From Sphingomonas sp. dw_22 (GTDB taxonomy: Bacteria > Pseudomonadota > Alphaproteobacteria > Sphingomonadales > Sphingomonadaceae), in assembly GCF_018449795.1 (NCBI RefSeq), contig NZ_JAAVVE010000006.1:1-64000 (forward strand): DNA of 64,000 nucleotides, in the 5' to 3' direction. This document shows, in pieces, positions 25,173 to 34,087 of this stretch. The notes beneath the pieces are model-generated. The model was not told the DNA's origin and searched no databases. It was given only the letters and a program-made list of their open reading frames with translations. Each line of letters opens with the position of its first letter. Positions within the stretch are counted from its first letter, which is position 1. Both the position numbers and the translations under genes were made by a program.

Positions 25173-25930
25173 CCGGCCATCTCCACCAGGATCGACAGGC
25201 CGGGGCCGGGTTCGGCCGGGGGTTCGCTAATGGCTAGGCGCGGCGCATCGGCGCGGGCGCGGTTCAGGATCGCATCGGGCACGCCCGCAAGATGGAAGAC
25301 CCGGTCCGCCTGCGCAAGGAGGCGGGCCTGGCGCAGGGTGAGATCGTCGGGATCGGGCGAGGTCAGGCGCAGGTGGACGAGCCCGCTCGCCGGCACATTG
25401 CCGGCCGAGGCGATCCAATGCCCGACAGCGCCTTCGCGGCTTTCCGCAAGCGGATCGAGGGGACCGGCAAGCCCGGCACCGAGCATGCGCCGTCGCTCGG
25501 CCGGGTCAGGCCAGCGTTGGCGCAGCGCTGCTTTGTGCTTCTCCAGCTCGCGAGCGAGCTGGCCCAGGCTTGCCGGCAACAACCCCTCCAGCCGCTGCCG
25601 CAGCGCCGCCGCCAGTCCGGCCGAGGTGCCGCCGGTGCCCACCGCGACGATCACCGGATCGCGATCGACGATCGCCGGCAGGGTGAAATCGCACAGATCG
25701 GGCCGATCGACTGCATTGACCAGCACGCCGCGCGCGCGCAGCCGCGCCACCGTCTCCTCCGGCTCGGCCAGAGCCACGATCGCGAGCGCCGCTTCGGCGT
25801 CCTCGCCGACGATCGACGCGCCGGTGCGCTCCAGCAGGCGCCGCTTGGCGTCCGCCGCTTCGCCGTCGCCAATCAGCATTACCGCCCGCCCCGCCAGCCG
25901 CACGAAGATCGGCAGGGCGGGCAGGCTCAT
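25169..25930 (-). CDS. Precorrin-2 dehydrogenase/ferrochelatase-like protein (shortened siroheme synthase)
   Basis: 253 residues. The N-terminal 150 residues match the CysG-B/Met8 half: a Rossmann fold with 'VMLIGDGEAADAKRRLLERT', 'VLVNAVDRPDLCDFTLPAIV' and 'VIVAVGTGGTSAGLAAALRQ', which oxidises precorrin-2 to sirohydrochlorin and inserts iron. After this, about 70 residues resemble only the start of a uroporphyrinogen methyltransferase domain ('DPDDLTLRQARLLAQADRVF'), then the protein ends. ATG 25930 overlaps the lysA stop by four bases. A separate cobA-type methyltransferase would be required elsewhere. Confidence 0.82.
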   Translation of the reverse strand: MSLPALPIFVRLAGRAVMLIGDGEAADAKRRLLERTGASIVGEDAEAALAIVALAEPEETVARLRARGVLVNAVDRPDLCDFTLPAIVDRDPVIVAVGTGGTSAGLAAALRQRLEGLLPASLGQLARELEKHKAALRQRWPDPAERRRMLGAGLAGPLDPLAESREGAVGHWIASAGNVPASGLVHLRLTSPDPDDLTLRQARLLAQADRVFHLAGVPDAILNRARADAPRLAISEPPAEPGPGLSILVEMAG

Positions 25931-27186
25931 TTCAGCCAGTCCGGGACATGTTCCTCGGCCATGATGTGCTCGGCGGCGATGCGCTTGGCGACCACTTCGA
26001 ACCGGTCGCCGGACACCAGCACCTCGGGCACCAGCGGCCGGCTGTTGTAGGTGCTCGCCATCGTCGCGCCGTAGGCGCCCGCGGTCTGGAGCACGGCGAG
26101 GTCGCCGCCCTTCACCGCATCGATCTCGCGGCCCTTCACGAACACGTCGCTGCTCTCGCACACCGGCCCCGCGACATTGGCGACCATCGTCTTGCCGCTG
26201 GGCTTCACCGCCGCAAAGCCGTGATAGGCGTCGTAGAGCGCGACGCGCGCGAGGTCGTTCATCGCCGCATCGACGATCACCCAGGGATGGGTGACGCCGG
26301 GCTTCACCCACAGCACTTCGGTCACCAGCACGCCGGCATCGCCCGCGATGACGCGGCCGGGCTCGAACATCAGCTCGACATCCCAGCCCTTGGTCACGCG
26401 CGCGACCATCTCGCCGAATGCGGCGGGAGTCGGCGGCGTCTCGCCGGGGCGATAGGCGACGCCCAGTCCGCCGCCCAGATCGACATGGGTGATCGTGTGG
26501 CCGGCGGCGCGCAGATCGGCGACCAGCCGCCCGACGCGCTCGAACGCGGCTTCCAGCGGCGCCAGGCCCAATAGCTGGCTGCCGATATGCACGGCCACGC
26601 CGCGCAGGTTGAGCCCCTCCAGGCCGCCCAGCCGATCGAAGATCGCCGGCGCCTCGTCGATCGGCAGGCCGAACTTGTTCTCCGCCTTGCCGGTCGAGAT
26701 CTTGGCATGGGTGCCGGCATCGACATCGGGATTGACCCGCAGCGCCGCGGGCGCGCGCAAGCCGCGCTCCGCCGCCAGCGCGGCGAGCACGACGCCCTCT
26801 TCCTCCAGCTCCAGGTTGAACTGGCCGATCCCGGCCTCCAGCCCCTGGATCAGTTCGGCGCGCGACTTGCCGACGCCGGAGAAGACGATGTCCTTCGCCG
26901 CCACGCCCGCGGCCATCGCGCGTGCCAGCTCGCCGCCCGAGACGACATCGGCGCCGAAGCCCTCGTTGGCCAGCAGCCGCACCACCGCGAGATTGGGATT
27001 GGCCTTGATCGCGAAGGCCAGGTGGACGCGGCCCAGCGGCGCCACGCCGTCACGGAACGCGCGCGCATTCTCACGCAGCCGCGCCGCCGAATAGGCATAG
27101 ACCGGCGTGCCCACGGCCTGGGCGATGGCGGAAATCGGTACGTTCTCGACGTGCATCTCGCCGTCGATCAATTCGAAATGGTTCAT
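25927..27186 (-). CDS. lysA: Diaminopimelate decarboxylase
   Basis: 419 residues. LysA makes lysine from meso-diaminopimelate using PLP. The PLP lysine is K61 in 'HLAFAIKANPNLA'; other family segments are 'HIGSQL', 'VDLGGGLGVAYRPGE', 'FEPGRVIAGDAGVLVTEV' and 'GPVCESSDVF'. It sits downstream of argH and lptM, a widespread gene order in proteobacteria. Eleven bases separate it from lptM. Confidence 0.97.
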   Translation of the reverse strand: MNHFELIDGEMHVENVPISAIAQAVGTPVYAYSAARLRENARAFRDGVAPLGRVHLAFAIKANPNLAVVRLLANEGFGADVVSGGELARAMAAGVAAKDIVFSGVGKSRAELIQGLEAGIGQFNLELEEEGVVLAALAAERGLRAPAALRVNPDVDAGTHAKISTGKAENKFGLPIDEAPAIFDRLGGLEGLNLRGVAVHIGSQLLGLAPLEAAFERVGRLVADLRAAGHTITHVDLGGGLGVAYRPGETPPTPAAFGEMVARVTKGWDVELMFEPGRVIAGDAGVLVTEVLWVKPGVTHPWVIVDAAMNDLARVALYDAYHGFAAVKPSGKTMVANVAGPVCESSDVFVKGREIDAVKGGDLAVLQTAGAYGATMASTYNSRPLVPEVLVSGDRFEVVAKRIAAEHIMAEEHVPDWLK

Positions 27187-27197
27187 GGTGCTCGGGA

Positions 27198-27440
27198 TCA
27201 GTTGGAAGGGGGCAGGTCGTATTCGTCGCTGCGGCGTTTGTCCGAGCTTTCGATCAGGTCGTCGCTGCGCGCCGGGCGTGTCTGGATCGGCGCCTTGAGC
27301 AGGTCGCCGGTGCTCGGCGCCTCGGTTGCGCCATAGGGCGTGGCGGGAGCGGCGACGCCTTGCGGACGCTTGAGCTCGCCGCGCGCGCCGCAGCCGCCCA
27401 GGATCAGGAGCAGCGCCGCTGCCGGGATCACTCGCTTCAT
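27198..27440 (-). CDS. lptM: LptM-like small lipoprotein (YifL family)
   Basis: 80 residues. The signal peptide and lipobox are '[10 protein letters not shown]', and the mature start '[10 protein letters not shown]' is the CGxxGxLxxP signature of LptM, which promotes correct disulfide maturation of the LPS translocon LptD. The remainder is Pro/Ser/Asp-rich and probably unstructured. The ATG at 27440 overlaps the argH stop by four bases, the classical argH-lptM-lysA order. Confidence 0.85.
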   Translation of the reverse strand: MKRVIPAAALLLILGGCGARGELKRPQGVAAPATPYGATEAPSTGDLLKAPIQTRPARSDDLIESSDKRRSDEYDLPPSN

Positions 27441-28816
27441 CGCCCGTTCTCCTTGCGGCCCGCGCGAGCCGTAGCGATCGCCTCGCGCACCCGCACCGGC
27501 GCCGTGCCGCCGAAGCTGGCGCGGCTCGATACCGATGCGTCGATGCTCAGAACGCCATATACGCGATCGTCGATCCGCGCGTCGATTTCCTTCAGTGCAT
27601 CGATCGACAGCTGGTCGAGCCGGACGCCCTCGGCCTCTGCCCTGGCGACTGCGCGCCCGGTGATGTGATGCGCCTCGCGGAACGGCACGCCCGCCTCGCG
27701 CACCAGCCAGTCGGCCAGGTCGGTGGCGGTGGCGAAGCCCGATTCGGCCAGGGCGCGCATCCGATCGGTGCGGAAGGTCGCGCTTCCGACCATGCCGGTC
27801 ATCGCCGCGATGCAGAGCCCCAGCAGGTCGTGCGCCTCGAACACCGGCGGCTTGTCGTCCTGCATGTCCTTCGAATAGGCGAGCGGCAGGCCCTTCATCG
27901 TAATCATCAGGCTGACGAGGCTGCCGACGATCCGCCCCGAATGGCCGCGCACCAGCTCGGCGGCGTCGGGGTTGCGCTTCTGCGGCATGATCGAGCTGCC
28001 GGTAGACCATTGGTCGCTGAGCGAGACGAAGCCGAAGGGCTGGCTCGCCCAGATCACGAATTCCTCGGCCAGGCGGCTGAGGTGCAGGCTGCACTGGGCG
28101 GCGGCGGTGAGATATTCGATCGCGAAGTCGCGGTCGGACACCGAATCGAGCGAGTTGCGGGTGGGACCGTCGAAACCGAGCGCCTTCGCCGTCGCCTCGC
28201 GATCGAGCGGAAAGCCGGTGCCGGCCAGCGCCGCCGATCCCAGCGGACACAGGTTCATCCGCGCGCGGGCATCGGCCAGCCGCGAACGGTCGCGCGCGAT
28301 CATCTCGAAATAGGCCATCAGGTGATGGCCCAGCGTCACCGGCTGCGCGCTCTGGAGATGGGTGAAGCCGGGCATCACGCTGTCGGCATGTTCCTCGGCG
28401 CGCGCCAGCAGCGCGTCCTGCAATGTGCCCAGCGCCGCTTCCGCCTGGTCGATCGCGTCGCGTACCCATAGCCGGAAATCGGTCGCCACCTGATCGTTGC
28501 GCGAGCGCGCGGTGTGGAGCCGACCCGCGACCGGCCCGATCTTCTCGGCGAGGCGCGATTCGGACACCATGTGGATGTCCTCCAGGGACAGGTCGTCCGG
28601 CACGCCCTCGGCCTCGAAATCGGCGGCGACCTGCGTCAGCCCCTCGGCGATCCGGGCGGCGTCCTCCGCCGCGACGATGCCCTGCTTGCCCAGCATCGCG
28701 ACATGCGCCTGCGAGCCGCGCAGATCCTGGCGCCACATTCGCTTGTCGAAGGGGATCGAGGCGTTTATCTCGCGCATCACCGCGGACGGGCCTTCGGCGA
28801 AGCGCCCTCCCCACAT
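27437..28816 (-). CDS. argH: Argininosuccinate lyase
   Basis: 459 residues, normal length. ArgH splits argininosuccinate into arginine and fumarate. The protein begins at MWGGRFAEG, essentially the universal N terminus. Further signatures: '[20 protein letters not shown]', '[20 protein letters not shown]' and the fumarase-superfamily loop '[20 protein letters not shown]'. The frame is open upstream of 28816 but that stretch is antisense to the TlpA-like gene and unlike ArgH. Start codon and promoter therefore lie at or inside the divergent gene. Confidence 0.97.
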   Translation of the reverse strand: MWGGRFAEGPSAVMREINASIPFDKRMWRQDLRGSQAHVAMLGKQGIVAAEDAARIAEGLTQVAADFEAEGVPDDLSLEDIHMVSESRLAEKIGPVAGRLHTARSRNDQVATDFRLWVRDAIDQAEAALGTLQDALLARAEEHADSVMPGFTHLQSAQPVTLGHHLMAYFEMIARDRSRLADARARMNLCPLGSAALAGTGFPLDREATAKALGFDGPTRNSLDSVSDRDFAIEYLTAAAQCSLHLSRLAEEFVIWASQPFGFVSLSDQWSTGSSIMPQKRNPDAAELVRGHSGRIVGSLVSLMITMKGLPLAYSKDMQDDKPPVFEAHDLLGLCIAAMTGMVGSATFRTDRMRALAESGFATATDLADWLVREAGVPFREAHHITGRAVARAEAEGVRLDQLSIDALKEIDARIDDRVYGVLSIDASVSSRASFGGTAPVRVREAIATARAGRKENGR

Positions 28817-29399
28817 GGTATTGGAGCTGTCCTTGCGCTCGGCGATCGGTTTTCTCCTTCTGGGCGCGCTGGCAATCGGCGGCTGCGATAGGCAATCGCA
28901 AGGCCCACAGCAAGCGAACGAAACTTCGGCGGCGGCAAACGCGGCCGAGCCCCAATATGGCGGGGCGCTGGATCGTACCCACAAGGGCGAGGCGGCCCCC
29001 ACGGCCGCATTCCTCGATCCCACGGGCAGGAAGGTCTCGATCGCCAGCTTCAAGGGCAAGCCGGTGCTGCTCAACCTGTGGGCGACCTGGTGCATCCCCT
29101 GCATCAAGGAGATGCCAACGCTCGATGCGCTGGCGGGCACCAGGGGCGATGCGCTGCAGGTGCTGACGGTCAGCCAGGATCTGAAGGGCAAGGAATCGGT
29201 CGATCCCTTCTTCGCCAAGGCGGGCTACAAGCATCTGAAGCCCTATCTCGACACCGATGCCGCGCTGAGCACCGGCATGGCCGCGAACCTGCCGACGACG
29301 ATCCTCTACGATTCCGCCGGCAAGGAAGTGTGGCGGATGTCGGGCGATTATGACTGGTCGGGAGAGAAGGCCGCGGCGCTGATCGCCGAGGCGAAGTGA
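28815..29399 (+). CDS. TlpA-family thioredoxin-like lipoprotein
   Basis: 194 residues. An N-terminal hydrophobic segment ends in a lipobox ('[11 protein letters not shown]'), so the protein is probably membrane-anchored facing the periplasm. The thioredoxin fold carries the redox-active WCIPC in '[20 protein letters not shown]' and a cis-Pro in '[15 protein letters not shown]'. It would reduce periplasmic disulfides, as in cytochrome c or copper-site maturation, though no such genes are adjacent. Its ATG (28815-28817) interlocks head-to-head with the argH ATG through CATG. It has no ribosome-binding site upstream; TTG 28821 or 28833 are possible alternatives. Confidence 0.85.
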   Translation: MVLELSLRSAIGFLLLGALAIGGCDRQSQGPQQANETSAAANAAEPQYGGALDRTHKGEAAPTAAFLDPTGRKVSIASFKGKPVLLNLWATWCIPCIKEMPTLDALAGTRGDALQVLTVSQDLKGKESVDPFFAKAGYKHLKPYLDTDAALSTGMAANLPTTILYDSAGKEVWRMSGDYDWSGEKAAALIAEAK

Positions 29400-29413
29400 G
29401 CGCGAGAGGATGC

Positions 29414-29487
29414 TGGATGCCCCGTGAGGATTCGAACCTCAATTGACGGAGTCAGAGTCCGTAGTCTTACCTTTAGACGACGGGGCA
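29414..29487 (-). tRNA. tRNA-Gln (anticodon CUG)
   Basis: On the minus strand the sequence folds as a full cloverleaf: acceptor TGCCCCG/CGGGGCA, D-stem GTCT/AGAC, anticodon stem ACGGA/TCCGT with loop CTCTGAC (anticodon CTG), T-arm TGAGG-TTCGAAT-CCTCA. U1-A72, usual for tRNA-Gln, is present and CCA appears to be encoded (29414-29416) after a U at position 73. It stands alone between the TlpA-like gene and ppx/gppA. Confidence 0.95.
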
Positions 29488-29743
29488 ACAGGCGGGTGCC
29501 TCTAGGCGGCGGAAATCCTCGGGTCAAGCTTCTCCGCAGAGCGCGGTGCGACAAAAAATTCGCCGCCCGTGCGACATAATAGACGGTTCCGATGAACCGG
29601 GCCTCGATCCCGGCGAAGAAATTCGACACCGGTCAATGGCTCCTGGGCGCTCCTTGCCCTGTGGAACACCCTGCGCTAGCTTCGCTTTCAAGCACCGGCG
29701 GCCCGCATGGCCGTGACGGAACAGAACATAAGCGAGTGAGACG

Positions 29744-30805
29744 ATGGGGGATGGCTCCGCCAGAATGCCCCGCGGCCGGAATACAGGCTCCGTCCGCCCC
29801 GTGAGACCCTTTCCGCCGGCGGAAAGGCCGGCGCGCGCGCGCTGGCCCGAATCGCGCCACTATGCCGCGCTGGACCTGGGCACCAACAATTGCCGGCTGC
29901 TGATAGCCCGCCCGCACGGATCGGGCTTCACCGTGATCGACGCCTTTTCGCGGATCGTCCGGCTGGGCGAGGGGCTCGCTACCACCGGCCGCCTGTCCGA
30001 CGCCGCGATCGAGCGCACGCTGGCGGCGCTGCGCATCTGCGCCGAGAAGCTCAAGCGCCGCAACGTCTCGCTCGCCCGCTCGGTCGCGACCGAAGCCTGC
30101 CGCCAGGCGGCGAACGGCGCCGAGTTCATCGAGCGCGTCTATCGCGAGACCGGCATCGCGCTCGACATCATCACCGCCGAGGAAGAGGCGCGGCTGGCTG
30201 TGCTCGGCTGCCATGCGCTGCTGGAGCCCGGCGACGGGCCGGCTTTGGTGTTCGATATCGGCGGCGGATCGACCGAGCTGGTATTGGTCGATTCGCATGC
30301 CCCCGTGCCCCGCATCCTCGACTGGCACAGCGCGCCCTGGGGCGTGGTCTCGCTCACCGAGGCGACCGCGGGCGCAGGCGACAGCCCGGAAGCACGCGCG
30401 GCGATCTATTCCGATATGCGCGCGCGGGTGCAGGCCAGCTTCGCGCCCTTCGTCGCCCGGCTCCGCTCGCCGGGCGGCACGCCGCGTCTGCTGGGCACCA
30501 GCGGCACCGTCACCACGCTTGCCAGCGTCCATCTGGGGCTTCCTGCTTATGACCGTTCCGTCGTCGACGGCCTTATCGTTCCCGCGCCCGCAATGCGCGA
30601 CATCAGCCGCCGGATCGCGGGCATGAGCATCGCCGAACGCGCCCAGGTGCCCTGCATCGGCAACGAGCGCGCCGATCTGGTGGTGGCGGGCTGTGCCATC
30701 CTCGAATCGATCCTCGATCTCTGGCCGGCCGAGCGGCTCGGCATCGCCGATCGCGGCATCCGCGAGGGGATATTGCGCCGCCTGATGAGCGGGGCCGGGC
30801 TGTGA
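29744..30805 (+). CDS. Ppx/GppA family exopolyphosphatase / pppGpp phosphohydrolase
   Basis: 353 residues. It belongs to the actin-like ATPase superfamily, hydrolysing inorganic polyphosphate or pppGpp. Signatures: 'YAALDLGTNNCRLLIA', 'ATEACRQAANGAEFIERVYR', 'IITAEEEARLAVLGC', 'LVFDIGGGSTELVLVD' and 'LLGTSGTVTTLASVHLGL'. It is a short form without the C-terminal HD-like domain of E. coli Ppx. The N-terminal 35 residues are Arg/Pro-rich; an alternative start is ATG 29765. It overlaps rlmE by four bases, a pairing seen in related bacteria. Confidence 0.92.
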   Translation: MGDGSARMPRGRNTGSVRPVRPFPPAERPARARWPESRHYAALDLGTNNCRLLIARPHGSGFTVIDAFSRIVRLGEGLATTGRLSDAAIERTLAALRICAEKLKRRNVSLARSVATEACRQAANGAEFIERVYRETGIALDIITAEEEARLAVLGCHALLEPGDGPALVFDIGGGSTELVLVDSHAPVPRILDWHSAPWGVVSLTEATAGAGDSPEARAAIYSDMRARVQASFAPFVARLRSPGGTPRLLGTSGTVTTLASVHLGLPAYDRSVVDGLIVPAPAMRDISRRIAGMSIAERAQVPCIGNERADLVVAGCAILESILDLWPAERLGIADRGIREGILRRLMSGAGL

Positions 30806-31482
30806 GCCGCGGCGGCGGGCGCGGCCATACGCGCGTGCGCACGGCGCGGGGGCGGACTCCGCAATCGAACCGCTGGCTCGAACGCCAGCTCAACGATCCC
30901 TATGTGAAGAAGGCCAAGGCCGAGGGCTATCGCAGCCGCGCCGCCTATAAGCTGATCGAGCTTGACGAGAAGTTCGGCTTTCTGAAGGGCTCGAAGCGGA
31001 TCGTCGATCTCGGCCTCGCGCCCGGCGGCTGGACCCAGGTGATCCGCAAGCGGCTGCCGGGCGCCGCGGTGGTGGGCATCGATCTGTTGCCGGTCGATCC
31101 GATCGACGGCGCCGTGATCCTCCAGATGGACTTCATGGACGATGCCGCGCCCGATCTGCTGATCGCGGAGCTGGGCGGCGCGCCCGACCTGATCGTGTCG
31201 GACATGGCGGCCAACACCGTCGGCCATCCGCAGACCGATGCGCTCCGCACCCTGGGGCTGGTGGAGACCGCGCTCGATTTCGCGATAAAGACGCTCCAGC
31301 CCGGCGGCGCGTTCGTGTCGAAGGTGTTCGCCGGCGGGGCCGATTCGCAGCTCGTTGCCGAGATGAAGCGCAATTTCGCCACTGTGAAGCACGCCAAGCC
31401 GCCGTCGAGCCGCAAGGGATCGGTCGAATGGTTCGTCGTGGCCCAGGGTTTCAAGGGGCGCCCGACTGACTTGGATCAATAG
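30802..31482 (+). CDS. rlmE: RlmE, 23S rRNA 2'-O-ribose methyltransferase (U2552)
   Basis: 226 residues. RlmE (RrmJ/FtsJ) methylates U2552 in the A-loop of 23S rRNA late in 50S assembly. The SAM site is 'IVDLGLAPGGWTQVI'. The K-D-K-E catalytic set is visible: K in 'SRAAYKLIELDEKF', D in 'IVSDMAANTVGH', K in 'GAFVSKVF', E in 'GSVEWFVVA'. It has a basic N-terminal tail (about 1-25). It starts with GTG 30802 overlapping the upstream stop. Confidence 0.95.
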   Translation: MSRGGGRGHTRVRTARGRTPQSNRWLERQLNDPYVKKAKAEGYRSRAAYKLIELDEKFGFLKGSKRIVDLGLAPGGWTQVIRKRLPGAAVVGIDLLPVDPIDGAVILQMDFMDDAAPDLLIAELGGAPDLIVSDMAANTVGHPQTDALRTLGLVETALDFAIKTLQPGGAFVSKVFAGGADSQLVAEMKRNFATVKHAKPPSSRKGSVEWFVVAQGFKGRPTDLDQ

Positions 31483-31602
31483 GAATCGAGTCGCGTCCGG
31501 GGCGAAGGAGGCGTAAGCTTCTGCACATCGGCGCCAGGGGATTCGAGCACAGCGCCGACGGACAGCAATGGATAGCTGCCGCTCGCAAGTCTGGAGCTTG
31601 TC

Positions 31603-31767
31603 ATGCCCCAAAGTGCTGACCGCGAATATCTCGAACGCCGCCACCGCCAGTCGCTCGAAAGGGCGCGGGCCGCGTCGGATCCCGCCATTGCCCGTGTCCA
31701 TGAGAATTTTGCCGGCAGATATGCCGCTGCGCTGGCGCGGGAGGCGTCGGAAGAAGCCAAGGGATGA
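31603..31767 (+). CDS. Small hypothetical protein (54 aa)
   Basis: A 54-residue frame from ATG 31603 to TGA 31767 encodes a charged, Arg/Glu/Ala-rich, probably helical protein beginning MPQSADREYLERRHRQSLER and continuing with a pattern like 'AASDPAIARVHENFAGRYAA'. This layout, a Tyr/Arg-rich start then 'A.D...A..H..FA..Y', resembles small alphaproteobacterial proteins of unknown function, but I cannot name a family. It is followed 18 bases later by a strong terminator, consistent with a genuine short gene. Confidence 0.6.
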   Translation: MPQSADREYLERRHRQSLERARAASDPAIARVHENFAGRYAAALAREASEEAKG

Positions 31768-31785
31768 GGCGCGCGACCTGAAAAG

Positions 31786-31820
31786 AAAAAAGGCCGGGGG
31801 TATCGCACCCCGGCCTTTTT
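31786..31820 (+). terminator. Rho-independent terminator after the small ORF, before rpoZ end
   Basis: Stem AAAAAAGGCCGGGG / CCCCGGCCTTTTT with a short loop and a T run. Because it also begins with an A run it would work in both directions, serving the small plus-strand ORF and the convergent rpoZ gene. Confidence 0.88.
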
Positions 31821-31862
31821 CATGATTCGTTGCTGAAATTCCCCTGGCAGGGAAGGCCGGGC

Positions 31863-32207
31863 TCAGCCGTCGTAGTCGCCGCCCAGATTCTGGTTGCGCG
31901 GCGGGGCGGCGGCGGTGAGACGCAGCGCCTCGGCCGAAGCGGCCAGCGAGCCGACCTCGTCCGGCGCTTCCTCGTCGTCGACTTGGACGCGCTGGAGGCT
32001 GGAGACCACCGCTTCCTCGAGATGCGTGGGGCGCACGGTTTCCTCGGCGATCTCGCGCAGCGCCACCACCGGGTTCTTGTCGCGATCGCGATCGAGGGTC
32101 AGCTCGGCGCCGCCCGAGATCTGCCGCGCCCGCTGGGCGGCGAACAGCACCAGGTCGAAACGGTTGGGAACCTTGTCGACGCAATCCTCGACTGTGACGC
32201 GCGCCAT
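31863..32207 (-). CDS. rpoZ: RNA polymerase omega subunit
   Basis: 114 residues. It starts '[20 protein letters not shown]', the universal omega N terminus, followed by '[20 protein letters not shown]' and '[16 protein letters not shown]'. Omega binds the beta-prime subunit and aids polymerase assembly and ppGpp response. The C-terminal half is a low-complexity, acidic then Ala-rich tail of the kind seen in alphaproteobacterial omegas. Confidence 0.97.
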   Translation of the reverse strand: MARVTVEDCVDKVPNRFDLVLFAAQRARQISGGAELTLDRDRDKNPVVALREIAEETVRPTHLEEAVVSSLQRVQVDDEEAPDEVGSLAASAEALRLTAAAPPRNQNLGGDYDG

Positions 32208-32408
32208 CTACGCTTCCTTAGGAATAATGGTGTCCGGGAGAGGCGCGGCATCTAGGGACGATGGGCGTCGATGTCAAGAAAATCGGGCTTCCCCCAAGCG
32301 GCGAGCCCGGTCGTTCCGCTGTTCCAGTCCCGTCACAGCCGGAGTCGCTGCTCCGATATCCAGAGCGCCGCGCTTGCGCCGGCCGGGCGCGGGCGGCATC
32401 TGGAGGGC

Positions 32409-33590
32409 ATGACGCCGTTGTCCCAGCCCAGTTTCCCGGTGGAGGGCAACCGGCTCACCCTGCTGCCCGACGGACCCGAGCGGATGGAGGCGCTGCTCGA
32501 CCTGATCCGGTCGGCCCGGCAGACGCTGCGCGTCCTTTATTACATCTATGTCGACGACGAGGCCGGCGCGGCGGTGCGCGACGCGCTGATCGAGGCGGCG
32601 GCGCGGGGCGTCTCGGTCCAGCTCATCGTCGACGGCCTGGGCAGCGAGCATGCCCAGAGCCGCCATTTCTTCGATCCGCTCCACGCCGCCGGCATCGAGG
32701 TCTGTCGATTCGTGCCGCGCTGGGGGCGGCGCTATCTGCTGCGCAACCACCAGAAGCTGGCGCTGGCCGATGCGAGGCGCGTCATCATCGGCGGCTTCAA
32801 TGTCGAGGACAGCTATTTCGGCACCGTCTCGGAAGGCGCCTGGCGCGATCTTGGCCTGCTGGTCGAGGGGCCGGCGGCGACCCGGCTGGTCGGCTATTTC
32901 GACGCGCTGGCGCGCTGGGCGAAGCGGCCGGGGTCGTCGCTGCGCGCGCTGGCGCGGCTGCTCCAGGCATGGAGCGAGCCCGAAGGCACGACGCGCTGGC
33001 TGCTCGGCGGGCCGATGCGGCAGCTTTCTCCCTGGGCGCGGGTGGTCAAGCGCGACATGGAGCGATCGCGCGCGATCGATCTGATCGCCGCCTATTTCGC
33101 CCCCAGCCCGGCGATGCTGCGCCGGCTCGACAAGGCGGGGCAGCGCGGCCGGGTGCGGCTGGTGCTGCCGTCGAAGCTGGACCATGGCGCGGCGATCTGG
33201 GCGGCGCGCTTCACCTATGCCGGGCTGCTGCGCAAGCAGGTGCAGATCTACGAATATCTGCCGACCAAGCTCCATTCGAAGCTCTTCGTCATCGACGATG
33301 TCGTCCATATCGGCTCTGCCAATTTCGACATCCGCAGCATGTTCCTGAACCTGGAGCTGATGCTGCGGATCGAGGATCCCGATTTCGCCGCCTATGTGCG
33401 CGGCTATGTTGAGGGCGAGATTTCCGTATCGGAGCGGATCACGCCCGAACTCTACAAGGCGCGCACCGGCCCCTGGACCCGCCTCAAGCAGCTCGCCGCC
33501 TATTTCGTGATGGCGGTGCTCGACTATAACGTCACGCGCAGGCTCAATTTCGGTTCGCGGCGCGCGGGGGCCCCGCCGCACCATCCGTAA
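32409..33590 (+). CDS. Phospholipase D family protein, probable cardiolipin synthase
   Basis: 393 residues. Two HKD-type motifs are present: 'HQKLALADARRVIIGGFNVE' and 'HSKLFVIDDVVHIGSANFD'. This is the arrangement of bacterial cardiolipin synthases of the ClsB type, which lack N-terminal membrane helices, as this protein does. 'RVLYYIYVDDEAGAAVRDAL' also fits. ATG 32409 has GGAGGG only one base away, so the TTG at 32418 (ten bases from the same element) is a possible real start; a longer frame from 32271 looks non-coding. Confidence 0.87.
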   Translation: MTPLSQPSFPVEGNRLTLLPDGPERMEALLDLIRSARQTLRVLYYIYVDDEAGAAVRDALIEAAARGVSVQLIVDGLGSEHAQSRHFFDPLHAAGIEVCRFVPRWGRRYLLRNHQKLALADARRVIIGGFNVEDSYFGTVSEGAWRDLGLLVEGPAATRLVGYFDALARWAKRPGSSLRALARLLQAWSEPEGTTRWLLGGPMRQLSPWARVVKRDMERSRAIDLIAAYFAPSPAMLRRLDKAGQRGRVRLVLPSKLDHGAAIWAARFTYAGLLRKQVQIYEYLPTKLHSKLFVIDDVVHIGSANFDIRSMFLNLELMLRIEDPDFAAYVRGYVEGEISVSERITPELYKARTGPWTRLKQLAAYFVMAVLDYNVTRRLNFGSRRAGAPPHHP

Positions 33591-33635
33591 GACTACGCAT
33601 CGCGGCGCGGCGGCCCGAAATGTAGCGCTCGGCGG

Positions 33636-34016
33636 ATGTCAGTAAATTCCGAAATCCAGACTTTTCCCCGCGGACGCATCCTGCTTCTCGAAGACGATGA
33701 TGGCGTGCGGCGCTCGCTGCAATTGCTGCTCCAGGGGCTCGGTTTCGAGGTGCGCTCGTTCGCCGCGGCCACGCCCGCGCTCGCCGATCCACTTTCCGCG
33801 GAGATGGACTTTCTGATCGCCGACAATCGCCTGCCCGACGGCGACGGCCTGAGCGCGCTCCGGACGCTGCGCGCGCGCGGCTGGCAGGGGCGGGCGATCC
33901 TGATTACCGCCTTTCCCTCATCCGGGGTCAGCGAGGCGGCGGAGCAGGCGGGGTTCGCCGCGGTGCTCGAAAAGCCGCTGCGCCAGCAGGTGCTGCTGGG
34001 CGCACTCACGCGCTGA
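33636..34016 (+). CDS. Single-domain response regulator (receiver only)
   Basis: 126 residues, essentially one receiver domain. The acidic pocket is 'ILLLEDDDGVRRSLQ', the phospho-acceptor is D63 in 'FLIADNRLPDGDG', a Thr in 'AILITAFPS' and Lys113 in 'VLEKPLRQ'. It has no output domain. It stands 71 bases before a FixL-like kinase and so may act as a phosphate sink or alternative target of that kinase; this role is inferred. Confidence 0.87.
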   Translation: MSVNSEIQTFPRGRILLLEDDDGVRRSLQLLLQGLGFEVRSFAAATPALADPLSAEMDFLIADNRLPDGDGLSALRTLRARGWQGRAILITAFPSSGVSEAAEQAGFAAVLEKPLRQQVLLGALTR

Positions 34017-34087
34017 TGGCGGCGGCTCCGTCGTCCACCTTCACGCGCCCACTGGTTATGGCTCCGAAATATTCCTACTGATCGGGC

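Noticed and set aside
29546..29560. TGCGACAAAAAAT, repeated near 53543
   Set aside because: Two matches of about 13 bases with an A run are expected by chance at this scale and the contexts share nothing else.
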